A stretch of 64,000 nt of DNA from Achromobacter sp. UMC71 (GTDB taxonomy: Bacteria; Pseudomonadota; Gammaproteobacteria; Burkholderiales; Burkholderiaceae_B). The notes under the pieces are model-generated. The model had not been told where the DNA came from and searched no databases. It was given only the letters and a program-made list of their open reading frames with translations. The DNA is taken from the NCBI RefSeq assembly GCF_014170305.1, contig NZ_LZZT01000041.1, forward strand, positions 1 through 64,000, given 5' to 3'. The number at the start of each line of letters is the position of its first letter. Position 1 is the stretch's first letter. Positions 17,833 through 26,548 of this stretch are shown here, one piece after another. Position numbers and translations under genes: made by a program.

Positions 17833-18819
17833 ATGCTTAGTTCCAGCAACCGCCTCCTGCGCCTGCTTTCCTTGCTGCAGACCCGCCGCCACTGGGCCGG
17901 CGCCGAACTGGCGCAGACGCTGGCCGTGCACCCGCGCACGCTGCGGCGCGACATCGACCGATTGCGCGAACTAGGCTATCCCATCCAGGCCAGCAGCGGC
18001 GTCGCGGGCGGCTACGCCTTTCGCGCGGGCAACGCCCTGCCGCCCCTGCTGCTGGACGACGACGAGGCGCTGACGGTGGCCATCACCCTGCGCACTGCGG
18101 CAACGGGCTCGGTCGGCGGCGTGGAAGAAGCGGCGCTGCGCGCGCTGGTCAAGCTGGAACAGGTGATGCCCGCGCGTCTGCGCCACAAGCTGGACGCGCT
18201 GCGCTCGGCCATCGTGCCGCTGCCCCGCGGCGGTCCGGTGATCGACGCGGGCCTGTTGGCCGCGTTGGCCGCTGCCTGCCGCGACCAGCTACGCGTCAAT
18301 TTCGATTACGCCGACAGCCGAGGCCAGGCCAGCACGCGCCAGGTGGAGCCGCAAGGGCTGGCGCACACGGGACACCGCTGGTATCTGGTGGCGTGGGATC
18401 CGGCGCGCGATGACTGGCGCACGTTCCGGCTGGACCGCATCACCGGGGCCGTGGCGCTGGGCGCGCACTTCGCGCCGCGTCCGCCGCCTGAAGGCGGCGA
18501 TCTGCGCGCCTATGTGGCGCGCGCGGTGGGCCAGGCGCCCAATGCCGAAGAGGCCCGTATCGTGCTGCACGCGCCGCATGCGGTGATGGCCGCGCGCATT
18601 CCGGTGTCGGCCGGCCAGGTCGAGGCGCTGGACGACGGCCGCTGCCTGCTGCGCTGCACCGGGCAGTCGCTGGAAGCGTTGACGTATTGGCTGATGGCGC
18701 TGGAAGTGGAATTCGATGTGCTGGCGCCGGCCTCCCTGGCGCAGCGTTTTCGCAGCGCGGGCGAACGGGTCGCCCGCATGCTGCAACGGCTCGAGGCCGG
18801 CGAGTCGGCCCCTAGCTGA
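17833..18819 (+). CDS. YafY-type HTH-WYL transcriptional regulator
   Basis: 328 residues. N-terminal winged helix of the HTH_11 type (LLSLLQTRRHWAGAELAQTLAVHPRTLRRDIDRLRELGYPI, about residues 10-55), then a WYL domain (about 140-215) with GHRWYLVAWDPARDDWRTFRLDRI, and a C-terminal WCX-like extension. WYL domains sense nucleotides or single-stranded nucleic acid in several families. Divergent from the GST gene, which it probably regulates. Confidence 0.88.
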   Translation: MLSSSNRLLRLLSLLQTRRHWAGAELAQTLAVHPRTLRRDIDRLRELGYPIQASSGVAGGYAFRAGNALPPLLLDDDEALTVAITLRTAATGSVGGVEEAALRALVKLEQVMPARLRHKLDALRSAIVPLPRGGPVIDAGLLAALAAACRDQLRVNFDYADSRGQASTRQVEPQGLAHTGHRWYLVAWDPARDDWRTFRLDRITGAVALGAHFAPRPPPEGGDLRAYVARAVGQAPNAEEARIVLHAPHAVMAARIPVSAGQVEALDDGRCLLRCTGQSLEALTYWLMALEVEFDVLAPASLAQRFRSAGERVARMLQRLEAGESAPS

Positions 18820-19180
18820 CGTGCTTGGCCTGCTCGGCCTTGGCCAGCTGCTGCATCACCAGCGACACTTTCTCGGCGACCTTCAGCTTGTCGGCCGCCG
18901 ACATCGCGTCGTATTCCTTCTTGGAAATGCCCAGCGAAGCCAGCGCGGCGTAGAACATCTTGTCCTGCAGCGACATGGACGCGTAGTCCATGAACTCCTG
19001 CTCGGCCTCGGACGATGCCGCCTGCGCCGCGCCTTTGACGCCGCCGCCCAGGGCCGATGCGCCACGCGCCCGGGCATCGACGAAGGCGGCGCGGAAAGCA
19101 CCGTTCTGCGCGGCAGGGGCGGCGCCCGTCTTGCGGGCGTCTGCGGTGTCGGCGGCGGTCGAGGAATTCACGGCGAGCAT
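18812..19180 (-). CDS. Uncharacterised 122-residue protein
   Basis: The N-terminal 60 residues are Ala/Ser/Thr-rich and probably disordered; the C-terminal 60 residues are helical and better conserved in character, with EFMDYASMSLQDKMFYAALASLGISKKEYDAM. No signal peptide or membrane segment is visible. The ATG at 19180 is chosen because it begins a compact protein; the frame stays open further upstream. It overlaps the stop of the WYL gene by 8 bp and is divergent from the GvpU-like gene. I do not recognise a family. Confidence 0.6.
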   Translation of the reverse strand: MLAVNSSTAADTADARKTGAAPAAQNGAFRAAFVDARARGASALGGGVKGAAQAASSEAEQEFMDYASMSLQDKMFYAALASLGISKKEYDAMSAADKLKVAEKVSLVMQQLAKAEQAKHVS

Positions 19181-19353
19181 GGTCGGCCTTTGCGGATAAT
19201 GTGTCGATCGTCCGTACGTTAACGCCGGCCGGCCCGGCCCGAATCGCCGGACTGCCGCCCGATCCCGGGCTTTATCCGGCGATTGCCCCCGGTGCGCATT
19301 CGCCGCCGTTCGAGTATCTTGTGACTCCCTCGCATCCACCGGAGCGCTCTTCC

Positions 19354-19806
19354 ATGAGTCTCGACCCGACCCCCGACACCCCCGCCGCCGTTCCCGCCAA
19401 TCCGCACGCCGACGTGTTCCTGCAGTTCCTGGTGAATCTGGTCAACAACGGCGGCCAGCTCCAGAGCATTGGCGTCACGCTGCAGATGGGCGGCATGCTG
19501 GTGTCCGGCTCGATCGTCTCCGGCGCGGAATACTTCGACCGCTTCGCCGAGAGCTTCGCGGACTCGTTGTCGGACATGGACGCGACGGCCCGCCTGTCGG
19601 TGCGCCATTCGCTGGCCGAACTGGGCGACGTGTTCCGGTTGCCGCAACCCGCCGAACCCCTGCCCAACTACATCCATCTGGCCGACGCGCTGTTCTTCAC
19701 CGCCGACGGCACGCCCATCGCCGGGCAGCCCACGCTGTGGCGCGGCCGCAGCAGCGCGGTCGACGGCTTCATCCTGGGCCAGTTGCAGGCCGAACAGATC
19801 GGTTGA
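19354..19806 (+). CDS. GvpU-like (gas-vesicle accessory family) protein
   Basis: 150 residues. The core VFLQFLVNLVNNGGQLQSIGVTLQMGGMLVSGSIVSGAEYFDRF resembles GvpU of Bacillus megaterium: an N-terminal helix, then an I-T-L-x-x-G-x-x-I-S-G beta hairpin and a Y-F helix. No other gas-vesicle gene is in the window, and GvpU-like singletons occur in many bacteria that make no vesicles, so a gas-vesicle role is unlikely. Soluble, probably cytoplasmic. Start at the ATG following GGAG at 19340. Confidence 0.6.
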   Translation: MSLDPTPDTPAAVPANPHADVFLQFLVNLVNNGGQLQSIGVTLQMGGMLVSGSIVSGAEYFDRFAESFADSLSDMDATARLSVRHSLAELGDVFRLPQPAEPLPNYIHLADALFFTADGTPIAGQPTLWRGRSSAVDGFILGQLQAEQIG

Positions 19807-19852
19807 ACCGATGGGCCAGGCGCCGGGCCGCCCCCCATCCGGTCGCGGCCGG

Positions 19853-20608
19853 TCATGCGCCCGTCCAGCGCTTGGTACAGGCGCTGAAGCTGCGCCATGT
19901 GTGGCCATCCGCCTCTAGCCAGGTGTCCAGGCACTGTGCGCTGAGCGGCGCGGACAGGGCCTGACCACGAAACAGAAGTTCGCGATGCAAACGCATCCAG
20001 GCGAAATCCTGGATGTCGTCGATGCCGTCGGCCACCACGCGCAAGTTGGCGGCCGCCGCGCATTCGATCAAGGCGAAAAAGCGGCTCTGCAAGGTCCGGG
20101 CGCTGGCCAGGCCGCGCGGAATCTGCAGGGTCACCCCCACCGCACGCAATACGCCGTGGGCGGCGGGCTCGCCGCCCCGGAAGGCGGGTAGCCGCCGCAC
20201 CCGCAGCGTCACCTGAAAATCCGGATAGCGCTGCAAGACGTGCGCGCGCGCCAGCAAGCGCTCGGACATGGGCACGCAGTACGTCAGCCGCGCGCCGGCT
20301 TGGGGCGGGCCAAGATCCAGATCCCGGCATAGCCGTTCGGCCAAGTCAGCATCTTCGGGCGCATGCAGGGAATGGGTAAACGACAGGTCCAAGGGTGTCC
20401 CGAACGTGCCTGCGAATTTCTCGGCAAAGACCATTGCCGCCCGCAAGCGCGCGCGTTGCCGCGACAGGTGCAAGGCCTCGCCCGGCCAAGGCATGAGGCT
20501 GTCGGCCACCGCGTATTCATGGACCTGCCCCTGGGCCGTGAAGACCGGCTGAAAGCGCAGGAACAAGGCCTCTTCGCGCGGCGGCCAGTGGCGCGCATCG
20601 TCACGCAT
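19853..20608 (-). CDS. Degenerate EAL-domain protein
   Basis: 251 residues that follow the layout of an EAL phosphodiesterase but lack its active site. FLRFQPVFTAQGQVHEYAVADSLMPW replaces the usual YQPIV...E-A-L-x-R-W, with the catalytic Glu lost; the late segment VVADGIDDIQDFAWMRLHRELLFRGQALSAPL corresponds to the AEGVET...G-x-D-x-x-QG-x-x-x-x-x-PL end. A c-di-GMP hydrolase is therefore unlikely; such proteins often work as protein-interaction or ligand-sensing modules. Alone on its strand, converging on the GvpU-like gene. Confidence 0.65.
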   Translation of the reverse strand: MRDDARHWPPREEALFLRFQPVFTAQGQVHEYAVADSLMPWPGEALHLSRQRARLRAAMVFAEKFAGTFGTPLDLSFTHSLHAPEDADLAERLCRDLDLGPPQAGARLTYCVPMSERLLARAHVLQRYPDFQVTLRVRRLPAFRGGEPAAHGVLRAVGVTLQIPRGLASARTLQSRFFALIECAAAANLRVVADGIDDIQDFAWMRLHRELLFRGQALSAPLSAQCLDTWLEADGHTWRSFSACTKRWTGA

Positions 20609-21060
20609 GGCAACGCCTGGCCGCGGCGGCCGGCCGGGGACGACGCAGGGGGATCAACATTCTTCAGCCTCGCTTGGCGCCTTGCGCGCCGGCAGTCCGG
20701 CCGCGGCGCGGCGGCCAGAGACAATGCCCCGGGCCCGTCGGCAGGCTCCAGGTGCGAAGACGATGTTGCCAAAGCGGCCAAGATGATTGAACAAGAAAAT
20801 TCTCAATCAAGGCCGGGAGACTGCGCCGGAGCGAGCCGATTGCAGCGCGGCTTGATCTGGCGCAGGCAAGCTGCGGCGGCAGGTGCCCACCGTCCTGCGA
20901 TAATGATGTCCCCATTTTTGAGATTCTTCTTGCTCTCCCGGGCCGGCGTCGCGCCTACGATCGTGGCGGATGGCACAATCCGCGCAACATTCTGGCTCAA
21001 GCGTCAATCCTGGTGCAGAATAATCCGTATGCCTCCCCGGCCAACCTGACTGCACCCCGC
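20609..21060. other. 452-bp intergenic region with one palindrome
   Basis: No credible coding sequence on either strand. It separates the divergent EAL-like and RcsB-like genes. The only structured element I see is the symmetric 24-mer at 20787-20810 listed separately; no clear promoter or terminator otherwise. Confidence 0.5.
20787..20810. promoter_or_regulatory. Symmetric AT-rich dyad upstream of the RcsB-like gene
   Basis: The 24 bases fit TTGA-N3-AGAA-N2-TTCT-N3-TCAA with both arm pairs perfect. In a GC-rich genome this AT-rich symmetric block stands out as a likely protein-binding site. It is about 250 bp before the regulator gene and 180 bp before the EAL-like gene. Confidence 0.45.
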
Positions 21061-21711
21061 ATGCAAAGACTACGCATCGTCCTCGCCGATGACCATCCGC
21101 TGGTGCTGATGGGCATGAACGACCTGCTGAGCAAGGACCTGAGTTTCGATGTGGTGGCCATGCTGTCCAGCCCGACCGCGCTGGTCGAACACTTGGCCCG
21201 CGACCTGCCGCAAGTCGTCATCACCGATTATTCAATGCCCGGCGACGAGGCCTATGGCGACGGCATCCGCCTGGTCAAGTATTTGATCCGCCACTATCCC
21301 GGCACGCGCATCGTGGTGCTGACCATGGTGTCCAACCCCATGATCATCTCGGCGCTGTACGACGCAGGCGTGGACGCCGTGGTGCAGAAGCACGACGACC
21401 TGGGCGAAATCGTGACCGCGCTGCATACGCTGCAGGCCGGCCGCAAATACTATCCGCCCGGATTCCAGCGCGACGGCACCGTGGCGGCGCGCAGCAAGTT
21501 CCTGGGCGAGCGCATCAACAGCTTGTCACCCAAGGAATTCGAGGTGCTGCGGCATTTCGTCCGCGGCGAATCGATGATGCAGGTCGCCGACAGCCTGAAG
21601 CGCAGCGTCAAGACCGTCAGCGGCCAGAAGATTTCGGCCATGCGCAAGCTGAACGTGCAGACCGACCAGGACCTGGTGACCTTCTGCGCCGAAAGCGGCA
21701 TGTTCCAATAG
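21061..21711 (+). CDS. RcsB-like response regulator, orphan
   Basis: 216 residues, the length of RcsB. Receiver domain with Asp10/Asp11, phosphoacceptor Asp56 in VITDYSMPGDEAYGDGIRLVKYL, a close match to RcsB including the D56 numbering, then VVLTMVSNP and the Lys at VVQKHDD. C-terminal LuxR-type HTH: LSPKEFEVLRHFVRGESMMQVADSLKRSVKTVSGQKISAMRKL. No RcsC, RcsD or RcsF gene is nearby. A GTG at 21013 is an alternative start; the ATG gives the family N-terminus. The pentapeptide-repeat gene follows 22 bp later, probably in the same transcript. Confidence 0.88.
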   Translation: MQRLRIVLADDHPLVLMGMNDLLSKDLSFDVVAMLSSPTALVEHLARDLPQVVITDYSMPGDEAYGDGIRLVKYLIRHYPGTRIVVLTMVSNPMIISALYDAGVDAVVQKHDDLGEIVTALHTLQAGRKYYPPGFQRDGTVAARSKFLGERINSLSPKEFEVLRHFVRGESMMQVADSLKRSVKTVSGQKISAMRKLNVQTDQDLVTFCAESGMFQ

Positions 21712-21733
21712 CCGCCGCAACACCACAGAGAAG

Positions 21734-22435
21734 ATGGGCATGACGCAGCAATCCATGGGCACCGTGACGGGCTTGACGCTGGACCGCAAGGTGATGCAGG
21801 CATTGATCGAGCAGGCGCAGGAGCGCCCGCTGGTCTTCGAGGACTGCGATTTCGAGCAGGCGGATTTTTCCCGGCTGGACCTGCGCGGCGCGCGTTTTAC
21901 CGCCTGCGCCATCGCCGAGGCCTCGTTCCAGGGCGCCACCCTGGCCGACACCGAATGGCTGCGCTGCCGCGGCGGACACGCCGTGTTCGCCTCGGCCGAC
22001 GCCAGCGACGCGGTGTTCGCCAATTGCGACCTGAACAATTCCAACTGGCGCCGGGCGCGCTTGGCCAGCGCCCGCTTTCGCGGTTGCAAGCTGACGGGGT
22101 CCGACTTCGACGGCATCGCGGCGCTGGGCTGGACGCTTGAGGAATGCCTGTTGATCGGCGCGCTGGTGCGAGGCATCTCGTTTCGCAAGACCGAACTGCA
22201 GCAACTGGATTTCTCCGACGCCGACCTGACGGGCTGCGATTTCCGCGACACGGTGTTCCATGGCGGCAGCCTGCGCAACGCCACGCTGAAGAACGCGCGT
22301 TTCGAGGGCGCGGACTTGCGCGAGGCCGATCTGGGCGGCATCGACCTGTCCGCGGCCGCCCGGCTGGCGGGCGCGGCCATTTCCAAAGCGCAGGCGGCCA
22401 CCTTGCTGGCCGAGCTTCGCATCACCGTAATCTGA
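21734..22435 (+). CDS. Pentapeptide-repeat protein
   Basis: 233 residues built mostly of A(D/N)LXX repeats, e.g. FEQADFSRLDLRGARFTACA and LTGCDFRDTVFHGGSLRNAT, which fold into a right-handed quadrilateral beta-helix. It resembles the MfpA/Qnr group in size, but the central repeats (residues about 75-140) are irregular and the Qnr loops cannot be confirmed, so gyrase protection is only a possibility. Cytoplasmic, no signal peptide. Next to the RcsB-like regulator gene in the same orientation. Confidence 0.8.
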   Translation: MGMTQQSMGTVTGLTLDRKVMQALIEQAQERPLVFEDCDFEQADFSRLDLRGARFTACAIAEASFQGATLADTEWLRCRGGHAVFASADASDAVFANCDLNNSNWRRARLASARFRGCKLTGSDFDGIAALGWTLEECLLIGALVRGISFRKTELQQLDFSDADLTGCDFRDTVFHGGSLRNATLKNARFEGADLREADLGGIDLSAAARLAGAAISKAQAATLLAELRITVI

Positions 22436-22533
22436 AGCGGCCGCCGGCCATGCGGCGATAGCCAAGCCGCGGTCTCCCCCGTACACTTGCCCGAGCAGTC
22501 GTCGATCGCCGTGTATGCCCAGGGAGATTCCCC

Positions 22534-23946
22534 ATGCTCGAGACAGACAGCATCCAAGCCCGCAAGTCCAACGGACAGAAAGCCCGGGAGCACACCAAGC
22601 GGTCTTCCCACGCGGCCGTCGGCAACGTGGACCGCGATCCGGTCAAGCTATTGCGCAGCAACAGCGCCGGACGCGTCAAGGCGCTGATCCCGCTGCGCTA
22701 CGGCCGCATGGGGGCATCGCCCTTCACCTTCTTTCGCGGCGCGGCCATCCTGCAGGCCCACGACCTGGCCGGCACGCCCCACACCGGCATTTCCATCCCC
22801 CTCTGCGGCGACGCGCACCTGCTCAATTTCGGCGGCTTCGCCACCCCTGAGCGGCAACTGCTGTTCGACCTGAACGACTTCGACGAAACCGCCACCGGCC
22901 CCTGGGAATGGGACGTCAAGCGGCTGACGGCGAGCCTGGCGGTGGCGGCCCAGCACATGGGCTACGGCCGCGGCGACACCGCCGGCATCGTCATGGCCGC
23001 AGCAGCGGAATACCAGCGCCGCATGATCGAATATGCGCAGAACAGCACGCTGGACGTCTGGTACGAAGGCCTGACCTTCGAACGCATGCTGCAGGACGCG
23101 GAAACCACCGAGGGCCGCCGGCTGATCAACCGCGCCATGGAAAAGGCCGCCGGCCGCAACAACGAAAGCATGCTGCGCAAGATGGCCTACCAGGACGACG
23201 GGCGCTGGCGCATCCGCGACGCGCCGCCGGCGATGTTCCATCCCAACGGACCCGCGTCGCTGCTGGGCCCCGACGAGCACTGGCCCGACACCGCCGCGTG
23301 GAAAAAAAAGATGGCCAAGTGCTATGCCGGCTACCTGGACAGCCTGACCCCCGACCGGCGCGCGCTGCTGAACCATTTCACCGTGCAGGACGTGGTGTTC
23401 AAGGTGGTCGGCGTGGGCAGCGTCGGCACGGTATGCCTGGTGATGCTGATGGTGGATAGCTGGGGCAACCCGCTGTTCCTGCAGGCCAAGGAGGCGCGCC
23501 AGTCCGTCATCGCCCGCTATGCGCGCGACAAGGCGCCGGCGCACGAAGGGCTGCGCGTGGTGGCGGGCCAACGGCTGCTGCAGGCGGCCAGCGACATCTT
23601 CCTGGGCTGGGCCAGCGGCCCGCGCGGCCGCCACTATTACTTCCGCCAGTTGCGCGACATGAAGGTGTCGGCCGATATCGAAAGCTTCAACCAGAAGATC
23701 CTGACCGGCTACGCCCGCATGTGCGCGCGCGCGCTGGCCCGGGCGCACGCCAAGGCCAGCGGCCATTCGGTGGAGCTGGCGGCCTACATGGGCCGCTCGG
23801 CCCAGTTCACCGAGGCGCTGGTCGCCTACGCCCAGGCCTACGCGCGGCAGAACGAAAAAGACTATCGCCTGTTCCTGGACGCCTGTCGCGCCGGCAAACT
23901 GCCGATGCGCACCGACGAGGACATGGCGGCGGACTTCCGCCTCTGA
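22534..23946 (+). CDS. DUF2252 family protein
   Basis: 470 residues, full length for DUF2252. Typical motifs are an RYGRMGASPFTFFRGAA segment near residue 50, CGDAHLLNFGGFATPERQLLFDLNDFDET near 90-120, GVGSVGTVCLVMLM near 290, and the ending YRLFLDACRAGKL. The GDAH-x-x-NFG and ND-F-D-E motifs are reminiscent of the kinase-like (APH) fold, but no activity is established. It converges on the phospholipase gene with a 13-bp gap. Confidence 0.88.
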   Translation: MLETDSIQARKSNGQKAREHTKRSSHAAVGNVDRDPVKLLRSNSAGRVKALIPLRYGRMGASPFTFFRGAAILQAHDLAGTPHTGISIPLCGDAHLLNFGGFATPERQLLFDLNDFDETATGPWEWDVKRLTASLAVAAQHMGYGRGDTAGIVMAAAAEYQRRMIEYAQNSTLDVWYEGLTFERMLQDAETTEGRRLINRAMEKAAGRNNESMLRKMAYQDDGRWRIRDAPPAMFHPNGPASLLGPDEHWPDTAAWKKKMAKCYAGYLDSLTPDRRALLNHFTVQDVVFKVVGVGSVGTVCLVMLMVDSWGNPLFLQAKEARQSVIARYARDKAPAHEGLRVVAGQRLLQAASDIFLGWASGPRGRHYYFRQLRDMKVSADIESFNQKILTGYARMCARALARAHAKASGHSVELAAYMGRSAQFTEALVAYAQAYARQNEKDYRLFLDACRAGKLPMRTDEDMAADFRL

Positions 23947-23959
23947 CGGCGCCCGCCGG

Positions 23960-26200
23960 CTACGCCCCGGCCACGCCCATGGCCGGATCGCTGACCGTGT
24001 GCGCGCCGGTTTCCACGCGGCCCGCGAAGCGGCGATAGAATGCCGGGTCGCTGGAACACGTGACGGCGAAGTCATACCACTGCCCGCTGGCGGCCAGTGA
24101 CCAGCTCATCGATGCCTTGGCCCCGCCCGCCACCGTGAACGGCCAGGGGCCGTCCTGCCGGTAGGCCACAGGCTGGAGGGTGAAGACGCAGGCCTTGCCG
24201 CCCGTATTGAGCAGCTCGGTATAGACATCGCCATTGGCGATGTCGTAGCAAACCCGGATTTCGGGCAGCGAGCCGCTGTCGGCGATGCGGTTGGTGTCGC
24301 CCTTGAAGTGGCGGTGAAAGCCGTTGGGGCCCAGCACCCACAGGTCGTACATGCCCAGGTTGTCGGCCAGCGCATTCCAGGTGTCCGACAGCGTCTTGTT
24401 CGCCTCCACAACGTAGCGACGCGGCAGGCGGTCCAGGTGGTAGCGGTCATACACGTGGAACACGGCCGCCTGCGCACCGGTGTTGGCGAACATCAGTTCC
24501 ACCGTGCCGGCCGCCAGACAGCGCGCGCTGGTGTGCAGTTCATAGGGCAGCGCGCGTGACGGCCGCGTGCCGCTGGCCTGGATCGGCAGCTGCATGTCGG
24601 TGGGCAGCGGCATCTGCGGCAAGGCTTCCTGCGCGGTGCGCAGCTGATCGGCGGCGCTGCGGGTGGCGCGCCCGGACAGGGTCGGCAGCGACTCGGTGTT
24701 GGGCGTCTTGAAGTTGAACGCGCTGGTCAGGTCGCCGCAGACGGCGCGGCGGTACGGGCTGATGTTGGGCTCGGCCACACCGAAGCGCGCCTCCAGGAAG
24801 CGCAGCACCGAGGTGTGGTCGAACACCTGCGAATTGACCCAGCCGCCGCGGCTCCAGGGCGAGATCACGTACATCGGCACGCGCGGGCCCGGGCCATAGA
24901 CCCGGCCGTCCGGCGCGGGCTGGCTGGTGCTGCCGGCGGGCGCGGCGTGGGTGAAGTATTCGAACGCCATGTCGGCATCCGGCAGCGTGCTCTTGCCGGC
25001 GTAGGCGCCGCCGCCAGCCGGCGACGGCGCGGACGGCGACGGCACGTGGTCGAAGTAGCCGTCGTTCTCGTCGAAGTTGATCAGCAGCACCGTCTTGCTC
25101 CAGACCTCGGGCACGGCGGTCAGCGCGTCCAGCACCTCTTGCAGGAACCAGGCACCCTGCACCGGGCTGGACGGATCGGGGTGTTCACAGTAGATCGACG
25201 GCGCGTTCATCCAGCAGACCTGCGGCAGCTTGCCGTCGCGGATGTCGCGCTTGAAGGCGTCCAGGTACTGCTCGGGCGCGGTGCCCGGCAAGGTGTTGGC
25301 GATGCCCTTGTAGAGCGGATTGGCGGCATTGTCGGAGGCCGGGTCATAAGCCTTGTACGGCAGCGCCTGGCCGGTGTTGGCGTACGGCGCGCCCGGCGAG
25401 CCGCCGCTGGACACCGGAAAGCCCGAGGCGATGTTGGCCTGGCGGAACTGGCGGAACGCGCCCAGCATGTTGTCGCCCCATTCGTCGGGCATGTTCTGGT
25501 AAGAGATCCAGCTGACGCCCGCGGCTTCCAGGCGCTCGGCGTACGTCTTCCAGGTGTAGCCCTTGTTCACGCCCGCCGGCAGGCCGTCGATCCAGTCCCA
25601 TTCGTTGTTGACGAAGGCGGCGTTGGTGGGCATGGCGCCGTTGGTGCCGGTCAGGTGGAACGAGCGATTGGCGTCGGTGCCGGTGTGCATCGCGCAGTGG
25701 TAGGCGTCGCACAGTGTGAAGGCGTTGGCCAGCGCGAACTGGAACGGGATCTCGCGCTCCTTGAAGTAGCCCATCGAGATGTCGGTCTTGTAGGTGGGCC
25801 AGCGTGCCATGCGGCCGTGGTCCCAGGCGTTCTGACTGTCGTTCCAGCTGTGCGGCGTGCCGTTGGCGCGTTGTGCGTTATTGGTGCTGCCGTCCAGGTG
25901 GAACGGGGTCAGCACGGCGCCGTTGTTGCGCTGCTGCTGCCAGACCTTGCGGCCATTGGCCAGCGGAATGGTCATGCGGTCGCCAAACCCGCGCACGCCC
26001 TTGAGCGTGCCGAAGTAGTGGTCGAACGAGCGATTCTCCTGCATCAGGATGATCACGTGCTCGACGTCCTTGATGGTGCCGGTGGCGTTGTTGGCGGGGA
26101 TGGCGAGGGCGCGGCGGATGCTGGGCGGAAAGGCGGTCAGGGCGGCGGCGGCAAAGCCCGCGCCTGTGGCGGTCTGCAGAAAATTGCGGCGAGAGGTCAT
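23960..26200 (-). CDS. Phosphocholine-specific phospholipase C (Tat-exported)
   Basis: 746 residues. Twin-arginine signal MTSRRNFLQTATGAGFAAAALTAF; the catalytic domain opens with VEHVIILMQENRSFDHYFGTLKGVRGFGDR, the hallmark of the PlcH/PlcN-AcpA phosphoesterase family, and has HCAMHTGTDANRSFHLTG and LLINFDENDGYFDHV. Two C-terminal beta domains follow (about residues 540-740), as in Pseudomonas PlcH. It hydrolyses phosphatidylcholine or sphingomyelin outside the inner membrane, supplying phosphate and choline. ATG 26200 was chosen because it puts the RR motif at the N-terminus. A small lipoprotein gene precedes it by 40 bp. Confidence 0.9.
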   Translation of the reverse strand: MTSRRNFLQTATGAGFAAAALTAFPPSIRRALAIPANNATGTIKDVEHVIILMQENRSFDHYFGTLKGVRGFGDRMTIPLANGRKVWQQQRNNGAVLTPFHLDGSTNNAQRANGTPHSWNDSQNAWDHGRMARWPTYKTDISMGYFKEREIPFQFALANAFTLCDAYHCAMHTGTDANRSFHLTGTNGAMPTNAAFVNNEWDWIDGLPAGVNKGYTWKTYAERLEAAGVSWISYQNMPDEWGDNMLGAFRQFRQANIASGFPVSSGGSPGAPYANTGQALPYKAYDPASDNAANPLYKGIANTLPGTAPEQYLDAFKRDIRDGKLPQVCWMNAPSIYCEHPDPSSPVQGAWFLQEVLDALTAVPEVWSKTVLLINFDENDGYFDHVPSPSAPSPAGGGAYAGKSTLPDADMAFEYFTHAAPAGSTSQPAPDGRVYGPGPRVPMYVISPWSRGGWVNSQVFDHTSVLRFLEARFGVAEPNISPYRRAVCGDLTSAFNFKTPNTESLPTLSGRATRSAADQLRTAQEALPQMPLPTDMQLPIQASGTRPSRALPYELHTSARCLAAGTVELMFANTGAQAAVFHVYDRYHLDRLPRRYVVEANKTLSDTWNALADNLGMYDLWVLGPNGFHRHFKGDTNRIADSGSLPEIRVCYDIANGDVYTELLNTGGKACVFTLQPVAYRQDGPWPFTVAGGAKASMSWSLAASGQWYDFAVTCSSDPAFYRRFAGRVETGAHTVSDPAMGVAGA

Positions 26201-26240
26201 CGGGTCTACTCGGAATCGTTGAGGTCGGCGCAACCGCCGC

Positions 26241-26393
26241 TTACGGTGCGCAGCGCAGCTGGGGCGCGGGCTTGGGCTGTTCGGTCGCCGGCGGCTGCGC
26301 GGCGTCATCGGAATCGTCACCGCCGCAGGCGGTGAGCGCCGCGGCCGCGATCAGGACCGCGGCAAGGCTTCTTGCAAGACTCTTGGAGGGCAT
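26241..26393 (-). CDS. 50-residue lipoprotein upstream of phospholipase C
   Basis: A short frame encodes a basic N-terminus (MPSKSLARS), a hydrophobic stretch, a lipobox LTAC with Cys23, an acidic GGDDSDD patch and a Pro-rich tail ending LRCAP. This is the complete pattern of a small secreted lipoprotein, and the acidic residues after the cysteine are typical of exported lipoproteins. No strong ribosome site is present. It lies 40 bp upstream of the phospholipase on the same strand and is probably co-transcribed; a chaperone or anchor role for the enzyme is speculation. Confidence 0.6.
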   Translation of the reverse strand: MPSKSLARSLAAVLIAAAALTACGGDDSDDAAQPPATEQPKPAPQLRCAP

Positions 26394-26548
26394 GGGGAGG
26401 TTCTTCAGAAAGGGAAAGACCGACCTTGCCGGGACGTGCCGGCAAGACCCCAGCGAGTCTAGGAACGCGACGTGACAGCGCCATGAAAGGTGGCGCGTGC
26501 AAGCCGGCCGCGGCGGGTCCGCGCGGCCTCAGTGTGTGTCCAGATGCG

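Noticed and set aside
19354-19806. Gas-vesicle locus
   Set aside because: Only one GvpU-like protein; no GvpA, GvpF, GvpN or other vesicle genes are present.
21734-22435. Quinolone-resistance Qnr determinant
   Set aside because: Pentapeptide repeats are clear, but the middle is irregular and the Qnr loops cannot be recognised.
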